From assembly GCF_030523875.1 (NCBI RefSeq), contig NZ_JAUNHR010000003.1, forward strand, positions 17,971-65,635: a stretch of 47,665 nucleotides of DNA. The letters are read 5' to 3'. The notes beneath the pieces are model-generated. The model was not told the origin of the DNA and searched no databases. It saw only the letters and a list, made by a program, of their open reading frames with translations. Source of the DNA: Micrococcus sp. Lineage in GTDB: Bacteria; Actinomycetota; Actinomycetes; Actinomycetales; Micrococcaceae. Below, piece by piece: positions 1 to 7,932 of this stretch (positions within the stretch are counted from its first letter, which is position 1; the number at the start of each line of letters is the position of its first letter). The position numbers were made by a program, and so were the translations under genes.

Positions 1-99
1 GGGCTGGTGCCCCGGCTTGGGCGGGCGCCCGCCCCCCCCCCCCGCGGGGGGGCCGCCCCGGGGGAGGGGGGGGGCACGGGCCCTGAGCCCTGCCACGAC
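1..99. other. Non-coding low-complexity G/C tract
   Basis: This edge stretch holds long C runs followed by long G runs (roughly bases 31-75) and no recognisable gene. It lies downstream of the hpaE terminator. Such runs are prone to sequencing and assembly error, so base-level accuracy here is doubtful. Confidence 0.5.
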
Positions 100-140
100 G
101 ACGGCGCCCGCACCCTCGCGGGGAGGGTGCGGGCGCCGTC
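100..140 (-). terminator. Hairpin terminator downstream of hpaE
   Basis: A perfect 18-bp stem (100-117 with 123-140) encloses a 5-nt loop. It begins 22 nt after the hpaE stop codon on the minus strand. There is no T tract after the stem, which is common for actinobacterial terminators. It probably ends the hpaG-regulator-hpaE transcript. Confidence 0.75.
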
Positions 141-162
141 GGGGTCACCGGGGCCGGTCGGG

Positions 163-1707
163 TCAGCCGTCCATCTTCGCGGCGGCCTGCTCCTGCTTGC
201 CGAACACCGGGTTGTGGACCTCGCCGAGGTTGATGTGCACGGCCTGCTGGTCGGTGTAGAAGTCGATCGAGCGGTAGCCGCCCTCGTGGCCCAGGCCGGA
301 GGCCTTCACGCCGCCGAACGGGGTGCGCAGGTCGCGCACGTTGTTGGAGTTCAGCCACACCATGCCGGCCTCCACGTTCTGCGCGAAGTTGTGGGCCCGC
401 TTGAGGTCGTTGGTCCAGATGTAGGCGGCCAGGCCGTACTTGGTGTTGTTGGCCAGCTCCAGGGCCTCCTCGTCCGTGTCGAACGGGGTGATGGCCACGA
501 CCGGGCCGAAGATCTCCTCCTGGAAGATCCGGGCGTCCGGGGCCACGTCCGCGAACACGGTGGGCTGCACGAAGTTGCCCTCCGGGAAGCCCTCGGGGCG
601 GCCGCCGCCGGCCACCAGGCGGGCCTCCGACTTGCCGATCTCCACGTAGGACATGACCTTCTCGAAGTGCTCCGGGTGCACGATCGCGCCGACCTCGGTG
701 GTCTCGTCGTCCGGCAGGCCGACCTTCACGTTCGAGGCCTGGGCCGCGTAGCGCTCCACGAACTCGTCGTAGACGTCGCGCTGGACGAGGATGCGGGAGC
801 CGGCCGTGCAGCGCTCGCCGTTGAGGGAGAACACGCCGAAGATCGTCGCGTCGATCGCGGTGTCCAGGTCCGCGTCCGCGAAGACGACGGCGGGGGACTT
901 GCCGCCGAGCTCCATGGACAGGCCCTTCAGGTGCGGGGCGGCGTTGCCGAAGATGATCTGGCCGGTGCGGGACTCGCCCGTGAAGGAGATCAGCGGCACG
1001 TCCGGGTGCTTGACCAGCGGGTCGCCGGCGAAGCCCTCCTCGCCGAAGCCGTGGACCATGTTGAACACGCCCTTGGGCAGGCCGGCCTCCTCGAAGATGC
1101 CGCCCCACAGGGACGCCGAGAGCGGGGTGAACTCGGCGGGCTTGAGCACCACGGAGTTGCCGGTGGCGATCGCCGGGGCGAGCTTCCAGGACTCCAGCAT
1201 GAACGGGGTGTTCCAGGGGGTGATCAGGCCGGCGACGCCGATCGGCTTGCGGTTCACGTAGTTGATCTGGCGGCCGGGCACCTTGAAGGTGTCGTCGTGC
1301 TGGGCCACGATCAGGTCCGCGAAGAAGCGGAAGTTCTCGGCGGCGCGGGCGGCCTGGCCCTTCGCCTGCTTGATCGGCAGGCCGGTGTCGAAGCACTCCA
1401 TGGCGGCCAGCTGGTCGCCGCGGGTCTCCATGATGTCGGCGATCCGGTGCAGCACACGCGAGCGCTGGCGCGGCAGGGCCTGGGACCACTCGCCGGACTC
1501 GAACGCCCTCTTCGCGGCGGCGACGGCGCGGTCCACGTCCGCGGCCTTGCCGGAGGCGGCCTTCATGTAGGGCTCGTTGGTCACCGGGTCGAGGACGTCG
1601 AACGTGTCGCCGTCGATCGAGTCGACGAACTCGCCGTCGATGTAGTGGCGCAGGACGTCCGGCAGGCCCTCGGGCTTGCGGGCCTCGATGCTGGTCTTCT
1701 CGGTCAT
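163..1707 (-). CDS. hpaE: 5-carboxymethyl-2-hydroxymuconate semialdehyde dehydrogenase (HpaE-type)
   Basis: A 514-residue NAD(P)-dependent aldehyde dehydrogenase of usual family length. Visible motifs are PWN (164-166), the general-base glutamate in MELGGKSP (E266) and the catalytic cysteine in FSLNGERCTAG (C300). The overall sequence resembles HpaE/HpcC, which oxidises the semialdehyde made by ring cleavage of homoprotocatechuate during 4-hydroxyphenylacetate breakdown. It is the last gene of a three-gene minus-strand operon, 12 nt after the GntR regulator, with a GAAGAGGA ribosome site in front of the ATG. An FAH-family hydrolase in the same operon supports the aromatic meta-cleavage role. 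No ring-cleaving dioxygenase is visible in the window, so the exact substrate is inferred; a related 2-hydroxymuconate semialdehyde is possible. Confidence 0.85.
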   Translation of the reverse strand: MTEKTSIEARKPEGLPDVLRHYIDGEFVDSIDGDTFDVLDPVTNEPYMKAASGKAADVDRAVAAAKRAFESGEWSQALPRQRSRVLHRIADIMETRGDQLAAMECFDTGLPIKQAKGQAARAAENFRFFADLIVAQHDDTFKVPGRQINYVNRKPIGVAGLITPWNTPFMLESWKLAPAIATGNSVVLKPAEFTPLSASLWGGIFEEAGLPKGVFNMVHGFGEEGFAGDPLVKHPDVPLISFTGESRTGQIIFGNAAPHLKGLSMELGGKSPAVVFADADLDTAIDATIFGVFSLNGERCTAGSRILVQRDVYDEFVERYAAQASNVKVGLPDDETTEVGAIVHPEHFEKVMSYVEIGKSEARLVAGGGRPEGFPEGNFVQPTVFADVAPDARIFQEEIFGPVVAITPFDTDEEALELANNTKYGLAAYIWTNDLKRAHNFAQNVEAGMVWLNSNNVRDLRTPFGGVKASGLGHEGGYRSIDFYTDQQAVHINLGEVHNPVFGKQEQAAAKMDG

Positions 1708-1719
1708 GGGGTCCTCTTC

Positions 1720-2406
1720 TCAGTTCTGGTGGTTGAGGTAGGCGTGCAGGGTGTTGAGCCGGTGGGCGCGGGCGGCGGCCTCGATCTCCTCGAAGCGGGC
1801 GCCGGTCTCGATGAGCCGCAGGAGCTGCTCGTGCTCGTCCATGGAGGCCTCCGCCCGGCCGGGCACGTACGCGAACGTGGAGGAGCGCAGCGCCGCCAGG
1901 CGGTTCCAGCCGCGGTGCACCAGGTCGTGCACGTGCTCGTTCTGGTGGTGCTCGAACAGGATCGAGTGGAAGCGGCGGTTGAGCTCGGTGAACGCCACCG
2001 GGTCCCACGCCTCCTCCGACGCGGCGAGCGCGCGCATCTGGGCGTTCACCGCGCGGGCGGCGGCGATGTCCCGGGCGGTCACGTGCGGGGCGCACTGGGC
2101 GGTGGAGAAGCCCTCCACCAGCGCCAGCGTCTCCATCGTGTGGCGGTACTCGACCGGGTCGATCCCCACCACCGTGGCGCCCACGTTGCGCTCGTAGGCC
2201 ACGAGGTTCTCGGACTGCAGGCGGCGGATGGCCTCGCGCACCGGGACCACGGACATGTCCAGCTCCGCGGCGATCTGGGACAGCACCAGCCGGTCGCCCG
2301 GCTCGTGGCGCTGGTCCCGGATCCCCTCGAGGATCGCGTGGTAGGCCTGGTCGGCCTTGGAGGGGTGCCCGGTGCGCGTCCCCGCCCGGCCCGTGTCCGT
2401 CCTCAT
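1720..2406 (-). CDS. GntR-family (FCD-type) transcriptional regulator of the hpa operon
   Basis: A 228-residue protein. The N-terminal winged helix (about residues 15-80, with LSQIAAELDMSVVPVREAIRRL) is typical of GntR regulators. It is followed by an all-helical FCD-like ligand-binding domain containing the RRFH segment. The ATG overlaps the stop of the upstream hydrolase-RraA gene by 4 nt (ATGA), so the genes are translationally coupled. hpaE follows after 12 nt. Position inside the operon suggests it senses an aromatic pathway intermediate and represses its own operon. The near-perfect palindrome over the operon's -10 box (4040-4055) is the obvious candidate operator. The ligand is unknown. 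Confidence 0.85.
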   Translation of the reverse strand: MRTDTGRAGTRTGHPSKADQAYHAILEGIRDQRHEPGDRLVLSQIAAELDMSVVPVREAIRRLQSENLVAYERNVGATVVGIDPVEYRHTMETLALVEGFSTAQCAPHVTARDIAAARAVNAQMRALAASEEAWDPVAFTELNRRFHSILFEHHQNEHVHDLVHRGWNRLAALRSSTFAYVPGRAEASMDEHEQLLRLIETGARFEEIEAAARAHRLNTLHAYLNHQN

Positions 2407-4034
2407 GCTCGTGCGTCGCCCTCCGGCCGCGGGGCGTCCGGCAGGGTGGCGCGGTGCTCGGCGAACCTCGCCTTCCACTCTGCGTTCGGCGGGAACAGCC
2501 CGTCCACCGGGTGGCCGGCCTTCACCTGCTCGTACACCCATGCGTCCTGCAGCTCCTGCTCGTAGGCGTCGTCCACGACCTCCTGCAGCAGCGACGGCGG
2601 GACGACCACGACGCCGTCGTCGTCGCCGATGACGATGTCCCCGTGCTGGACGGTGGTGCCGCCGCAGGCGATGGTGCCGCCGACCTCCCACGGGATGTGA
2701 CGGCGGCCCAGGACGGCCGGGTGCGCGGCGTTGGCGTAGACCTGGATGCCGACCTCGCGGACGGCCTCCGAGTCGCGCACGCCGCCGTCGGTGATCACCG
2801 CGTTCGCGCCGTTGACCTGAGCGCGCAGCGCCAGGACGTCGCCGAGGGTGCCGGTGCCGTGCTCGCCGCGGGCCTCCATGACCACCACGTCGTCCGGCTG
2901 CACCGAGTCCATCGCGCGCTTCTGCGCGTTGAAGCCGCCGCCGAACTCCGTGAAGAGGTCCTCGCGCTTGGGCACGTAGCGCAGGGTCTTGGCGTAGCCG
3001 AGGACGCGCCGGCCCGGGTGGTAGGGGCGGGGGCCGTCGATGGTGGCGTTCTGGATGCCGCGCTTCTGCAGCTGGGCGGTGATGGTGGCGACGGCGGTCG
3101 CCTCGATCTTCGCGCGCAGCTCGGGGGTCAGCAGGGTCCGGTCCGGCTGCGGGGCCGAGGGCACCCAGTGGCCGTCCTCGTCCACCGCCGAGGAGGAGGC
3201 GGCCGGGGACGTCGGGGCGGCGGCGCCGTCGTCGGCCTTCGGGGCGAGGCCCGCGGCCTCGCGGGAGCCCCAGGCCTCCTCGCGCTGGGTGTCGTCCACC
3301 TGCGGGCCGTGGCCGTAGTCGGCCATCGGGTGCTCGGAGGCCACCACGGTGGTCACGAGGCGGCCCGTGGACGGGGCGCCGGGGGCGGTGGGGGCGTCCA
3401 CCTCCACCTCGACGACGTCGCCGGGCTGGGCCACGGAGGAGCCCGCCGGGGTGCCGGTGAGGATGACGTCCCCCTCCTCGAGCGTCATGAGCTGGGAGAG
3501 GTCGGCCACGAGCTGGCCGAACGGGAAGACGAGGCCCTCGGTGGTGTCGTCCTGGACGATCTCCCCGTTGACCCACGTGCGCACGCGCAGGGCGGCGGGG
3601 TCCAGGTTGGCGGCCGCGATCACGGCCGGGCCGAGGGGGGTGTAGCCGTCGCCGGACTTGTTCTTGACGTTCGAGCCCTTGTCCGCGTGGCGGAGGTCGT
3701 AGAGGCCCCAGTCGTTGGCGGCGGTGACGCCGGAGACGAAGGACCAGCCCTCCTCGGGGCTCACGCGCCGGGCGGTGCGGCCGATGATCAGGGCGATCTC
3801 GCCCTCGTAGGCCAGCAGCTCGGTGCCGGCGGGGCGCTCGATCACGTCGCCGGAGCGGGCGATCGAGGTGCCGGCCTTGAGGAAGTACCCGGGGAACTTC
3901 GGGGAGCGGCCGCGCTGGGCGATCCGGGAGGGGTAGTTGAGGTGCAGCGCCACGACCTTGCCGGGGCGGTTCTGGCGGGCGGTGAAGTCCTGCTCGGCGA
4001 CCGTGGGGGTGGCGGGCGATGTGCTCTGCGTCAT
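2403..4034 (-). CDS. hpaG: HpaG-type fumarylacetoacetate hydrolase fused to an RraA-like aldolase/decarboxylase domain
   Basis: A 543-residue two-domain protein. Residues about 25-235 form an FAH-family domain: the metal-site carboxylates in LAYEGEIALIIG (E77, E79) and the NDWGLYDLR segment (D108) are present, as in HpaG isomerase/decarboxylases. After an Ala/Ser/Pro-rich linker (about 245-295), residues 300-520 form an RraA-like domain with GTLGD (395-399), DGGVRD (416-421) and GDDDGVVVVP (470-479). RraA-like enzymes include HMG/CHA aldolases and oxaloacetate decarboxylases. The fusion suggests that two steps of one catabolic route are joined. I chose the ATG at 4034 because it lies 7 nt after a TATGAT box, the leaderless arrangement seen elsewhere here. 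An in-frame start 16 codons upstream would place the -10 box and operator inside the gene. It is the first gene of the operon. Confidence 0.8.
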   Translation of the reverse strand: MTQSTSPATPTVAEQDFTARQNRPGKVVALHLNYPSRIAQRGRSPKFPGYFLKAGTSIARSGDVIERPAGTELLAYEGEIALIIGRTARRVSPEEGWSFVSGVTAANDWGLYDLRHADKGSNVKNKSGDGYTPLGPAVIAAANLDPAALRVRTWVNGEIVQDDTTEGLVFPFGQLVADLSQLMTLEEGDVILTGTPAGSSVAQPGDVVEVEVDAPTAPGAPSTGRLVTTVVASEHPMADYGHGPQVDDTQREEAWGSREAAGLAPKADDGAAAPTSPAASSSAVDEDGHWVPSAPQPDRTLLTPELRAKIEATAVATITAQLQKRGIQNATIDGPRPYHPGRRVLGYAKTLRYVPKREDLFTEFGGGFNAQKRAMDSVQPDDVVVMEARGEHGTGTLGDVLALRAQVNGANAVITDGGVRDSEAVREVGIQVYANAAHPAVLGRRHIPWEVGGTIACGGTTVQHGDIVIGDDDGVVVVPPSLLQEVVDDAYEQELQDAWVYEQVKAGHPVDGLFPPNAEWKARFAEHRATLPDAPRPEGDARA

Positions 4035-4055
4035 ACGACGGATCATATACGATCC
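4035..4055 (-). promoter_or_regulatory. Leaderless -10 box overlapped by a palindromic operator
   Basis: On the minus strand TATGAT (4047-4042) is followed by 7 nt and then the ATG of hpaG, so transcription should begin at or next to the start codon. The 16-bp segment 4040-4055, GGATCATATACGATCC, reads the same on both strands except at one symmetric pair of positions. A palindrome on the -10 box fits repression by the GntR regulator encoded two genes downstream. Confidence 0.65.
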
Positions 4056-4089
4056 GGCCGCGCGGGGGGAAGGGGTCGGCACCGGACGG

Positions 4090-5142
4090 TCAGGGCGCGT
4101 CCGGGCCTCCCGGGTCCACCGTCGGGCCCGTGCGCTCCGTGGCGGGGCCGCTCGGATCGCCGTCCACGCCCGTGCCCGCGGTGCCGGTGCCCGCGCCGTC
4201 GACGTCCGGGACGGCGTCGAGCGGCGCCGTGGTGGCGGTGGCGTCCGCCCCGTTCCACGCGGTGGAGACGTCCGTGGGCGGCTCGGGAGGCGCGGTGACC
4301 CGGCCCGCCCCGGCGTCCTCGCCGTCCCCGGTGCCGTCCCTGGTGGGCTCGGCGCCCCACCCCGGCGTCGGGCTCTCCTCCGGTGTGGGCTCGGCGCTCC
4401 AGGCGGGCGTGGGCTCGGGGCTCCAGGAAGACTCGGGGCTCCAGGAGGACTCGCCGGAGGGCTCGGCGCCCCCTCCGGCGTCCTCGGTCTCCTCGGCGGG
4501 CTCGGGCTCGGGCTCCGCGGACGGCGCCGGTGCCCCGCCCCCGGCGGCCGGGTCGCCGAGCGCCAGCGGCGCCAGGCCCAGGACGTCGTCGAGGTCCCGC
4601 CCGTCCACCTCGAGGCGGACCCGTGCGGCGTCCGTCTGGGAGCGGGCCGTCTCGGCCAGCTGGGCGCGGATGCGCTCGGCCGCGCATGCGTCGTCGGCGG
4701 TGACGGTGCCGGAGAACGTGAACACCTCCGTGTCGCCGTCGCGCCGGTGCCCGGTGGGGGTGAGGGTCTCGGAGGTGGCCTCGACCTCGTTCACGAGGGT
4801 CGGGTCGCCGTGCTCGCCCTGGTCGTCGTCGAAGAGGAAGTCCACGGCCGCGTCCGCGCGGTCCACCCCGCCGGAGGGCACGGTCTGCACGGGCACCAGC
4901 AGGTCGCCGCAGCCGAACGCGCGGCCCTCGAAGGACGGGTCCGCCTCGTCCTGGGGCACTACGAGGTGCACGGTCAGGGGCGCCATGTCCGAGGTGTCGT
5001 GGCCGAGCAGGTCCACAGGGCCGTCCGAGCCCCCCGTGGCGGGCTCTCCGCCGGAGGGGAGCAGCCCGCAGCCGCCCAGCAGGACGCCGGCGGCGGTGAG
5101 GGCGGCCGCCGTCGTCAGGACGGAGGACGGGGAGCGGCGCAT
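4090..5142 (-). CDS. GerMN-domain-like lipoprotein with low-complexity C-terminus
   Basis: A 350-residue exported lipoprotein. The N-terminus has two arginines, a hydrophobic stretch and the lipobox LLGGC (C25). Residues about 50-195 resemble the GerMN (sporulation/germination M) domain found in actinobacterial lipoproteins (for example with LpqB). They contain a segment of the type VDFLFDDDQGEHGDPTLVNEV and two widely separated cysteines. From about residue 200 to the end the protein is Ala/Pro/Glu/Ser/Gly-rich, with tryptophan-containing repeats of the form SSWSPE and WSAEPTPE. The start is the ATG at 5142, with GAGAGG upstream. It is transcribed alone, divergently from the lyase gene at 5282. 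Its cell-envelope role is inferred from the signal; the function is unknown. Confidence 0.65.
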   Translation of the reverse strand: MRRSPSSVLTTAAALTAAGVLLGGCGLLPSGGEPATGGSDGPVDLLGHDTSDMAPLTVHLVVPQDEADPSFEGRAFGCGDLLVPVQTVPSGGVDRADAAVDFLFDDDQGEHGDPTLVNEVEATSETLTPTGHRRDGDTEVFTFSGTVTADDACAAERIRAQLAETARSQTDAARVRLEVDGRDLDDVLGLAPLALGDPAAGGGAPAPSAEPEPEPAEETEDAGGGAEPSGESSWSPESSWSPEPTPAWSAEPTPEESPTPGWGAEPTRDGTGDGEDAGAGRVTAPPEPPTDVSTAWNGADATATTAPLDAVPDVDGAGTGTAGTGVDGDPSGPATERTGPTVDPGGPDAP

Positions 5143-5281
5143 GCGGACCTCTCAGAGGGGGGGCGGCGGGATGGACGCGGCGGTGCGGACGGTGGCGGGG
5201 GCGCGGCCGCGGGGCGGCCGTGTGATGGCCCCCATGCTACGGTCCGCCCACCGCGGCCGGGCCCGCGGATAGCATGGACCC
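5143..5281. promoter_or_regulatory. Divergent promoter region
   Basis: TAGCAT occurs on the minus strand at 5239-5234, giving the lipoprotein gene a leader of about 85 nt. TAGCAT occurs again on the plus strand at 5270-5275, 6 nt before the ATG at 5282, which makes the lyase gene probably leaderless. Both match the actinobacterial -10 form TANNNT. No other feature is visible between the two genes. Confidence 0.5.
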
Positions 5282-6127
5282 ATGCCCCTGAGGAACCGCC
5301 GTGCCGCCGCGCTGCCCGCCAAGCTCAGCCGCTCGTGGCTGCTCGTCAACGCGGCGAAGCCCGAGGACTTCGCGCCCGGGCTGGCCTCCGAGGCGGACTC
5401 CGTGATCTTCGACCTCGAGGCCGCCGTGCCGGAGGAGAAGAAGGACGAGGCGCGGCAGAACGTCGTCGACGCCCTCTCCGGCGGCATGACCGCGTGGGTG
5501 CGCATCGGCGCGACCTCCACGGACCACTGGGCCCGCGACCTCGAGGCGCTGCAGGGGCTCGAGGGCGTGCGCGGCGTGGTGCTCGCCGAGACCGAGGAGC
5601 CGGAGCAGGTGACCTTCACCGCCATGCGCCTGCGCGCCGGCACGCCCGTGATCGCGCTGCTGGAGTCCGCCCTCGGCATCGAGAACGCCACGGCCGTGGC
5701 CAAGGCGCCCGGCACGTTCCGTCTGGCGTTCGGCGTCAACGACTTCCGCAAGGACGTCGGTGTGGGGGAGGACCCGCTGGCCATGGCCTACGCGCGCTCG
5801 CGCATGGTGATCGCCTCCCGCGTGGGCCGGCTGCCCGGCGCGGTGGACGGCCCGCCCGGCGCGGGCGACGACGAGGAGGCCGTGCAGGAGTCCTCACGGG
5901 TGACCAACTCCATGGGCATGACGGGTCGGCTCTGCCTCAACCGTGGCCAGGTCGAGTGGATCAACCGGGGCCTGTCCCCGTCCGAGGACGAGGTGCGCTG
6001 GGCCCACGGCCTGTTGGACGAGCACGCCGCCGGTGCCACGGTGGGCGACGGCTCCTACCTCCCGCGCCTGCTCCGCGCCCAGAAGATCGCCGACCTCGCG
6101 GACTCGTACGGCCTCTGGAACGCCTGA
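5282..6127 (+). CDS. CitE-like (HpcH/HpaI superfamily) CoA-ester lyase
   Basis: A 281-residue TIM-barrel protein of the citrate lyase beta-subunit-like family. These enzymes cleave or hydrolyse CoA esters such as citramalyl- or malyl-CoA. Visible landmarks are SRSWLLVNA near the N-terminus, a DLE segment (44-46), the substrate arginine region WVRIG (R74), the metal-binding glutamate in [11 protein letters not shown] (E128) and the aspartate in [12 protein letters not shown] (D154). The usual DLEDAV motif reads DLEAAV, losing the second aspartate. There is no citrate lyase alpha or gamma subunit nearby, so it is a stand-alone lyase, not part of a CitDEF complex. It seems leaderless and is followed by pdxS in the same direction after 106 nt with a separate leader. 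The substrate cannot be named. Confidence 0.7.
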   Translation: MPLRNRRAAALPAKLSRSWLLVNAAKPEDFAPGLASEADSVIFDLEAAVPEEKKDEARQNVVDALSGGMTAWVRIGATSTDHWARDLEALQGLEGVRGVVLAETEEPEQVTFTAMRLRAGTPVIALLESALGIENATAVAKAPGTFRLAFGVNDFRKDVGVGEDPLAMAYARSRMVIASRVGRLPGAVDGPPGAGDDEEAVQESSRVTNSMGMTGRLCLNRGQVEWINRGLSPSEDEVRWAHGLLDEHAAGATVGDGSYLPRLLRAQKIADLADSYGLWNA

Positions 6128-6233
6128 CCGGCGTGGCACGATAGCTCCATCCCGACGACGTCGCCCGGGGCACGCGCGTGCGCACGCGTCGGCCGGCGTC
6201 GTCCTCCCCCCCTCCAGAAGAAGAGGTACACCC

Positions 6234-7178
6234 ATGGGCAAGACCCCCGCGCAGTCCTTCTCCGCCTCCACCACCGACGCCGCCGACGACGGCGCTCGCG
6301 GCACCGGCACCACCCGCGTCAAGCGCGGCCTGGCCGACATGCTCAAGGGCGGCGTCATCATGGACGTCGTCACCCCGGAGCAGGCCCGGATCGCCGAGGA
6401 CGCCGGCGCCGTCGCCGTCATGGCGCTCGAGCGCGTCCCCGCCGACATCCGCGCCCAGGGTGGCGTGGCCCGCATGTCCGACCCGGACCTGATCGACGGG
6501 ATCGTGGAGGCCGTGTCCATCCCCGTGATGGCCAAGGCGCGCATCGGCCACTTCGTGGAGGCCCAGGTGCTGCAGGCCCTCAAGGTGGACTTCATCGACG
6601 AGTCCGAGGTGCTGTCCCCGGCCGACTACGTGAACCACATCGACAAGTGGGGCTTCGACGTGCCGTTCGTCTGCGGCGCCACCAACCTCGGCGAGGCCCT
6701 GCGCCGCATCACCGAGGGCGCGGCCATGATCCGCTCCAAGGGCGAGGCCGGCACCGGCGACGTCTCCGAGGCCATGAAGCACATCCGCACCATCCGCAAG
6801 GAGATCGCGCAGCTGAAGGGCCTGTCCACGGACGAGCTGTACGTGGCCGCCAAGGAGCTGCAGGCCCCGTACGAGCTGGTGCGCGAGGTCGCCGAGACCG
6901 GCGCCCTGCCCGTGGTGATGTTCGTGGCCGGCGGCGTGGCCACCCCGGCCGACGCGGCGATGATGATGCAGATGGGCGCCGACGGCGTCTTCGTGGGCTC
7001 CGGCATCTTCAAGTCCGGCGACCCCGCCGCGCGCGCGAAGGCGATCGTCAAGGCGACCGCGCAGTTCGACGACCCCGCCGCGATCGCCGAGGCCTCCCGC
7101 GGCCTGGGCGAGGCCATGGTGGGCATCAACGTGGGCGACCTGCCCGCCCCGCACCGCCTGGCCGAGCGCGGCTGGTGA
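6234..7178 (+). CDS. pdxS: Pyridoxal 5'-phosphate synthase, PdxS lyase subunit
   Basis: A 314-residue protein, near-identical in motif content to the PdxS/SNZ family. It condenses ribose 5-phosphate, glyceraldehyde 3-phosphate and ammonia to PLP. Key residues are present: D44 in [10 protein letters not shown], the ribose-binding lysine in [10 protein letters not shown] (K101) and the second lysine in [11 protein letters not shown] (K169). The first about 25 residues are a Ser/Thr/Ala-rich extension. The ATG at 6234 is preceded by an AGAAGAAGAGG ribosome site. pdxT, the ammonia-supplying subunit, begins 36 nt after the stop, as expected for the 12:12 PdxST complex. It works in the cytoplasm in deoxyxylulose-independent vitamin B6 synthesis. 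No pdxR is adjacent. Confidence 0.97.
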   Translation: MGKTPAQSFSASTTDAADDGARGTGTTRVKRGLADMLKGGVIMDVVTPEQARIAEDAGAVAVMALERVPADIRAQGGVARMSDPDLIDGIVEAVSIPVMAKARIGHFVEAQVLQALKVDFIDESEVLSPADYVNHIDKWGFDVPFVCGATNLGEALRRITEGAAMIRSKGEAGTGDVSEAMKHIRTIRKEIAQLKGLSTDELYVAAKELQAPYELVREVAETGALPVVMFVAGGVATPADAAMMMQMGADGVFVGSGIFKSGDPAARAKAIVKATAQFDDPAAIAEASRGLGEAMVGINVGDLPAPHRLAERGW

Positions 7179-7201
7179 GCTGACGGGCGGGTGCGGGCGC
7201 C

Positions 7202-7214
7202 TACGATCGACGGC
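7202..7214 (+). promoter_or_regulatory. Putative internal leaderless promoter of pdxT
   Basis: TACGAT (7202-7207) is followed by 7 nt and the ATG of pdxT. This would give a leaderless pdxT transcript in addition to read-through from pdxS. Confidence 0.45.
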
Positions 7215-7826
7215 ATGAGTCCCGTGCAGAAGACCGTGGGCGTGTTCGCCCTGCAGGGGGACGTGCGCGAGCACGTGCACGTCCTCGAGGCGCTCGGCGC
7301 CCGCACCCGCCCCGTCCGGCGGCCGGCCGACCTGGCCGGCCTCGACGGGATCGTGCTGCCCGGCGGGGAGTCCTCCGTGATGGACCGCCTGGCCCGGATC
7401 ATGGGCCTGCGGGACCCCCTCGCCGACGCCATCCGCGACGGCCTGCCCGCCTACGGCACCTGCGGGGGGATGATCCTGCTGGCCGCGGGGATCGAGAACC
7501 CCGCTCCGGACCAGGGCAGCCTCGGCGTCCTGGAGGTCACGGTGCGCCGCAACGCGTTCGGATCCCAGGTGGACTCCTTCGAGGCGGACCTGCGGGTGCC
7601 GGCCGTCTCCGCAGACCCGGTGCACGCGGTGTTCATCCGCGCCCCCGCGGTGGTCCGCGTGGGGGAGGGGGTCGAGGTGCTCGCCTCCGTGCCCCGCCGT
7701 GACGACGGCGCCGCCTGCGCCGACCTGCCCGTCGCCGTGCGTGCGGGGCATGTGACGGCCACGAGCTTCCACCCGGAGGTCACCGGGGACTGGTCCTTCC
7801 ACCGGGCGTTCCTCGCCGGCCTCTGA
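7215..7826 (+). CDS. pdxT: Pyridoxal 5'-phosphate synthase, PdxT glutaminase subunit
   Basis: A 203-residue class I glutamine amidotransferase of the PdxT/SNO family. It releases ammonia from glutamine for PdxS. The motif order is complete: FALQGDVREH near the N-terminus, LPGGESSVM (48-56), the catalytic cysteine in AYGTCGGM (C83), and the His-Glu pair in SFHPEV (H186, E188). I chose the ATG at 7215 over a GTG eight codons upstream because family members start just before the VGVFALQG strand and because of the TACGAT box 7 nt before it. The gene converges on aceB, and a long perfect inverted repeat separates them. Confidence 0.95.
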   Translation: MSPVQKTVGVFALQGDVREHVHVLEALGARTRPVRRPADLAGLDGIVLPGGESSVMDRLARIMGLRDPLADAIRDGLPAYGTCGGMILLAAGIENPAPDQGSLGVLEVTVRRNAFGSQVDSFEADLRVPAVSADPVHAVFIRAPAVVRVGEGVEVLASVPRRDDGAACADLPVAVRAGHVTATSFHPEVTGDWSFHRAFLAGL

Positions 7827-7844
7827 CCCTCCCTCACACCCACG

Positions 7845-7917
7845 CGAATCGACTGCGGTTCTGACCCTTCACAGCCCCGTTCGGGGCCCCAGAAGGGTCA
7901 GAACCGCAGTCGATTCG
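7845..7917. repeat. Perfect 26-bp inverted repeat with nested hairpin between convergent genes
   Basis: Arms 7845-7870 and 7892-7917 are exact reverse complements of 26 bp. The 21-nt loop contains a second perfect hairpin, GCCCCGTTCGGGGC (7874-7887). It starts 18 nt after pdxT and ends 15 nt before the aceB stop, so it can terminate transcription from both sides. The arms are less GC-rich and longer than a normal terminator needs. A palindromic mobile repeat that has taken on this job is therefore possible. Confidence 0.8.
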
Positions 7918-7932
7918 GGAGGGTGCGGCGGC

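Noticed and set aside
1-75. Possible functional G-quadruplex or phase-variable homopolymer tract
   Set aside because: It lies at the window edge, downstream of a terminator with no gene in reach; assembly error in C/G runs is more likely.
7-2565. A very long open frame opposite hpaE and its regulator
   Set aside because: It is antisense to clear genes, is rich in Arg/Gly/Val/His and has no family motif; long shadow frames are normal in DNA of this GC content.
2403-4082. Longer start for the hpaG fusion at 4082
   Set aside because: It would put the -10 box and palindrome inside the coding region, and the 16 extra residues do not resemble the family N-terminus.
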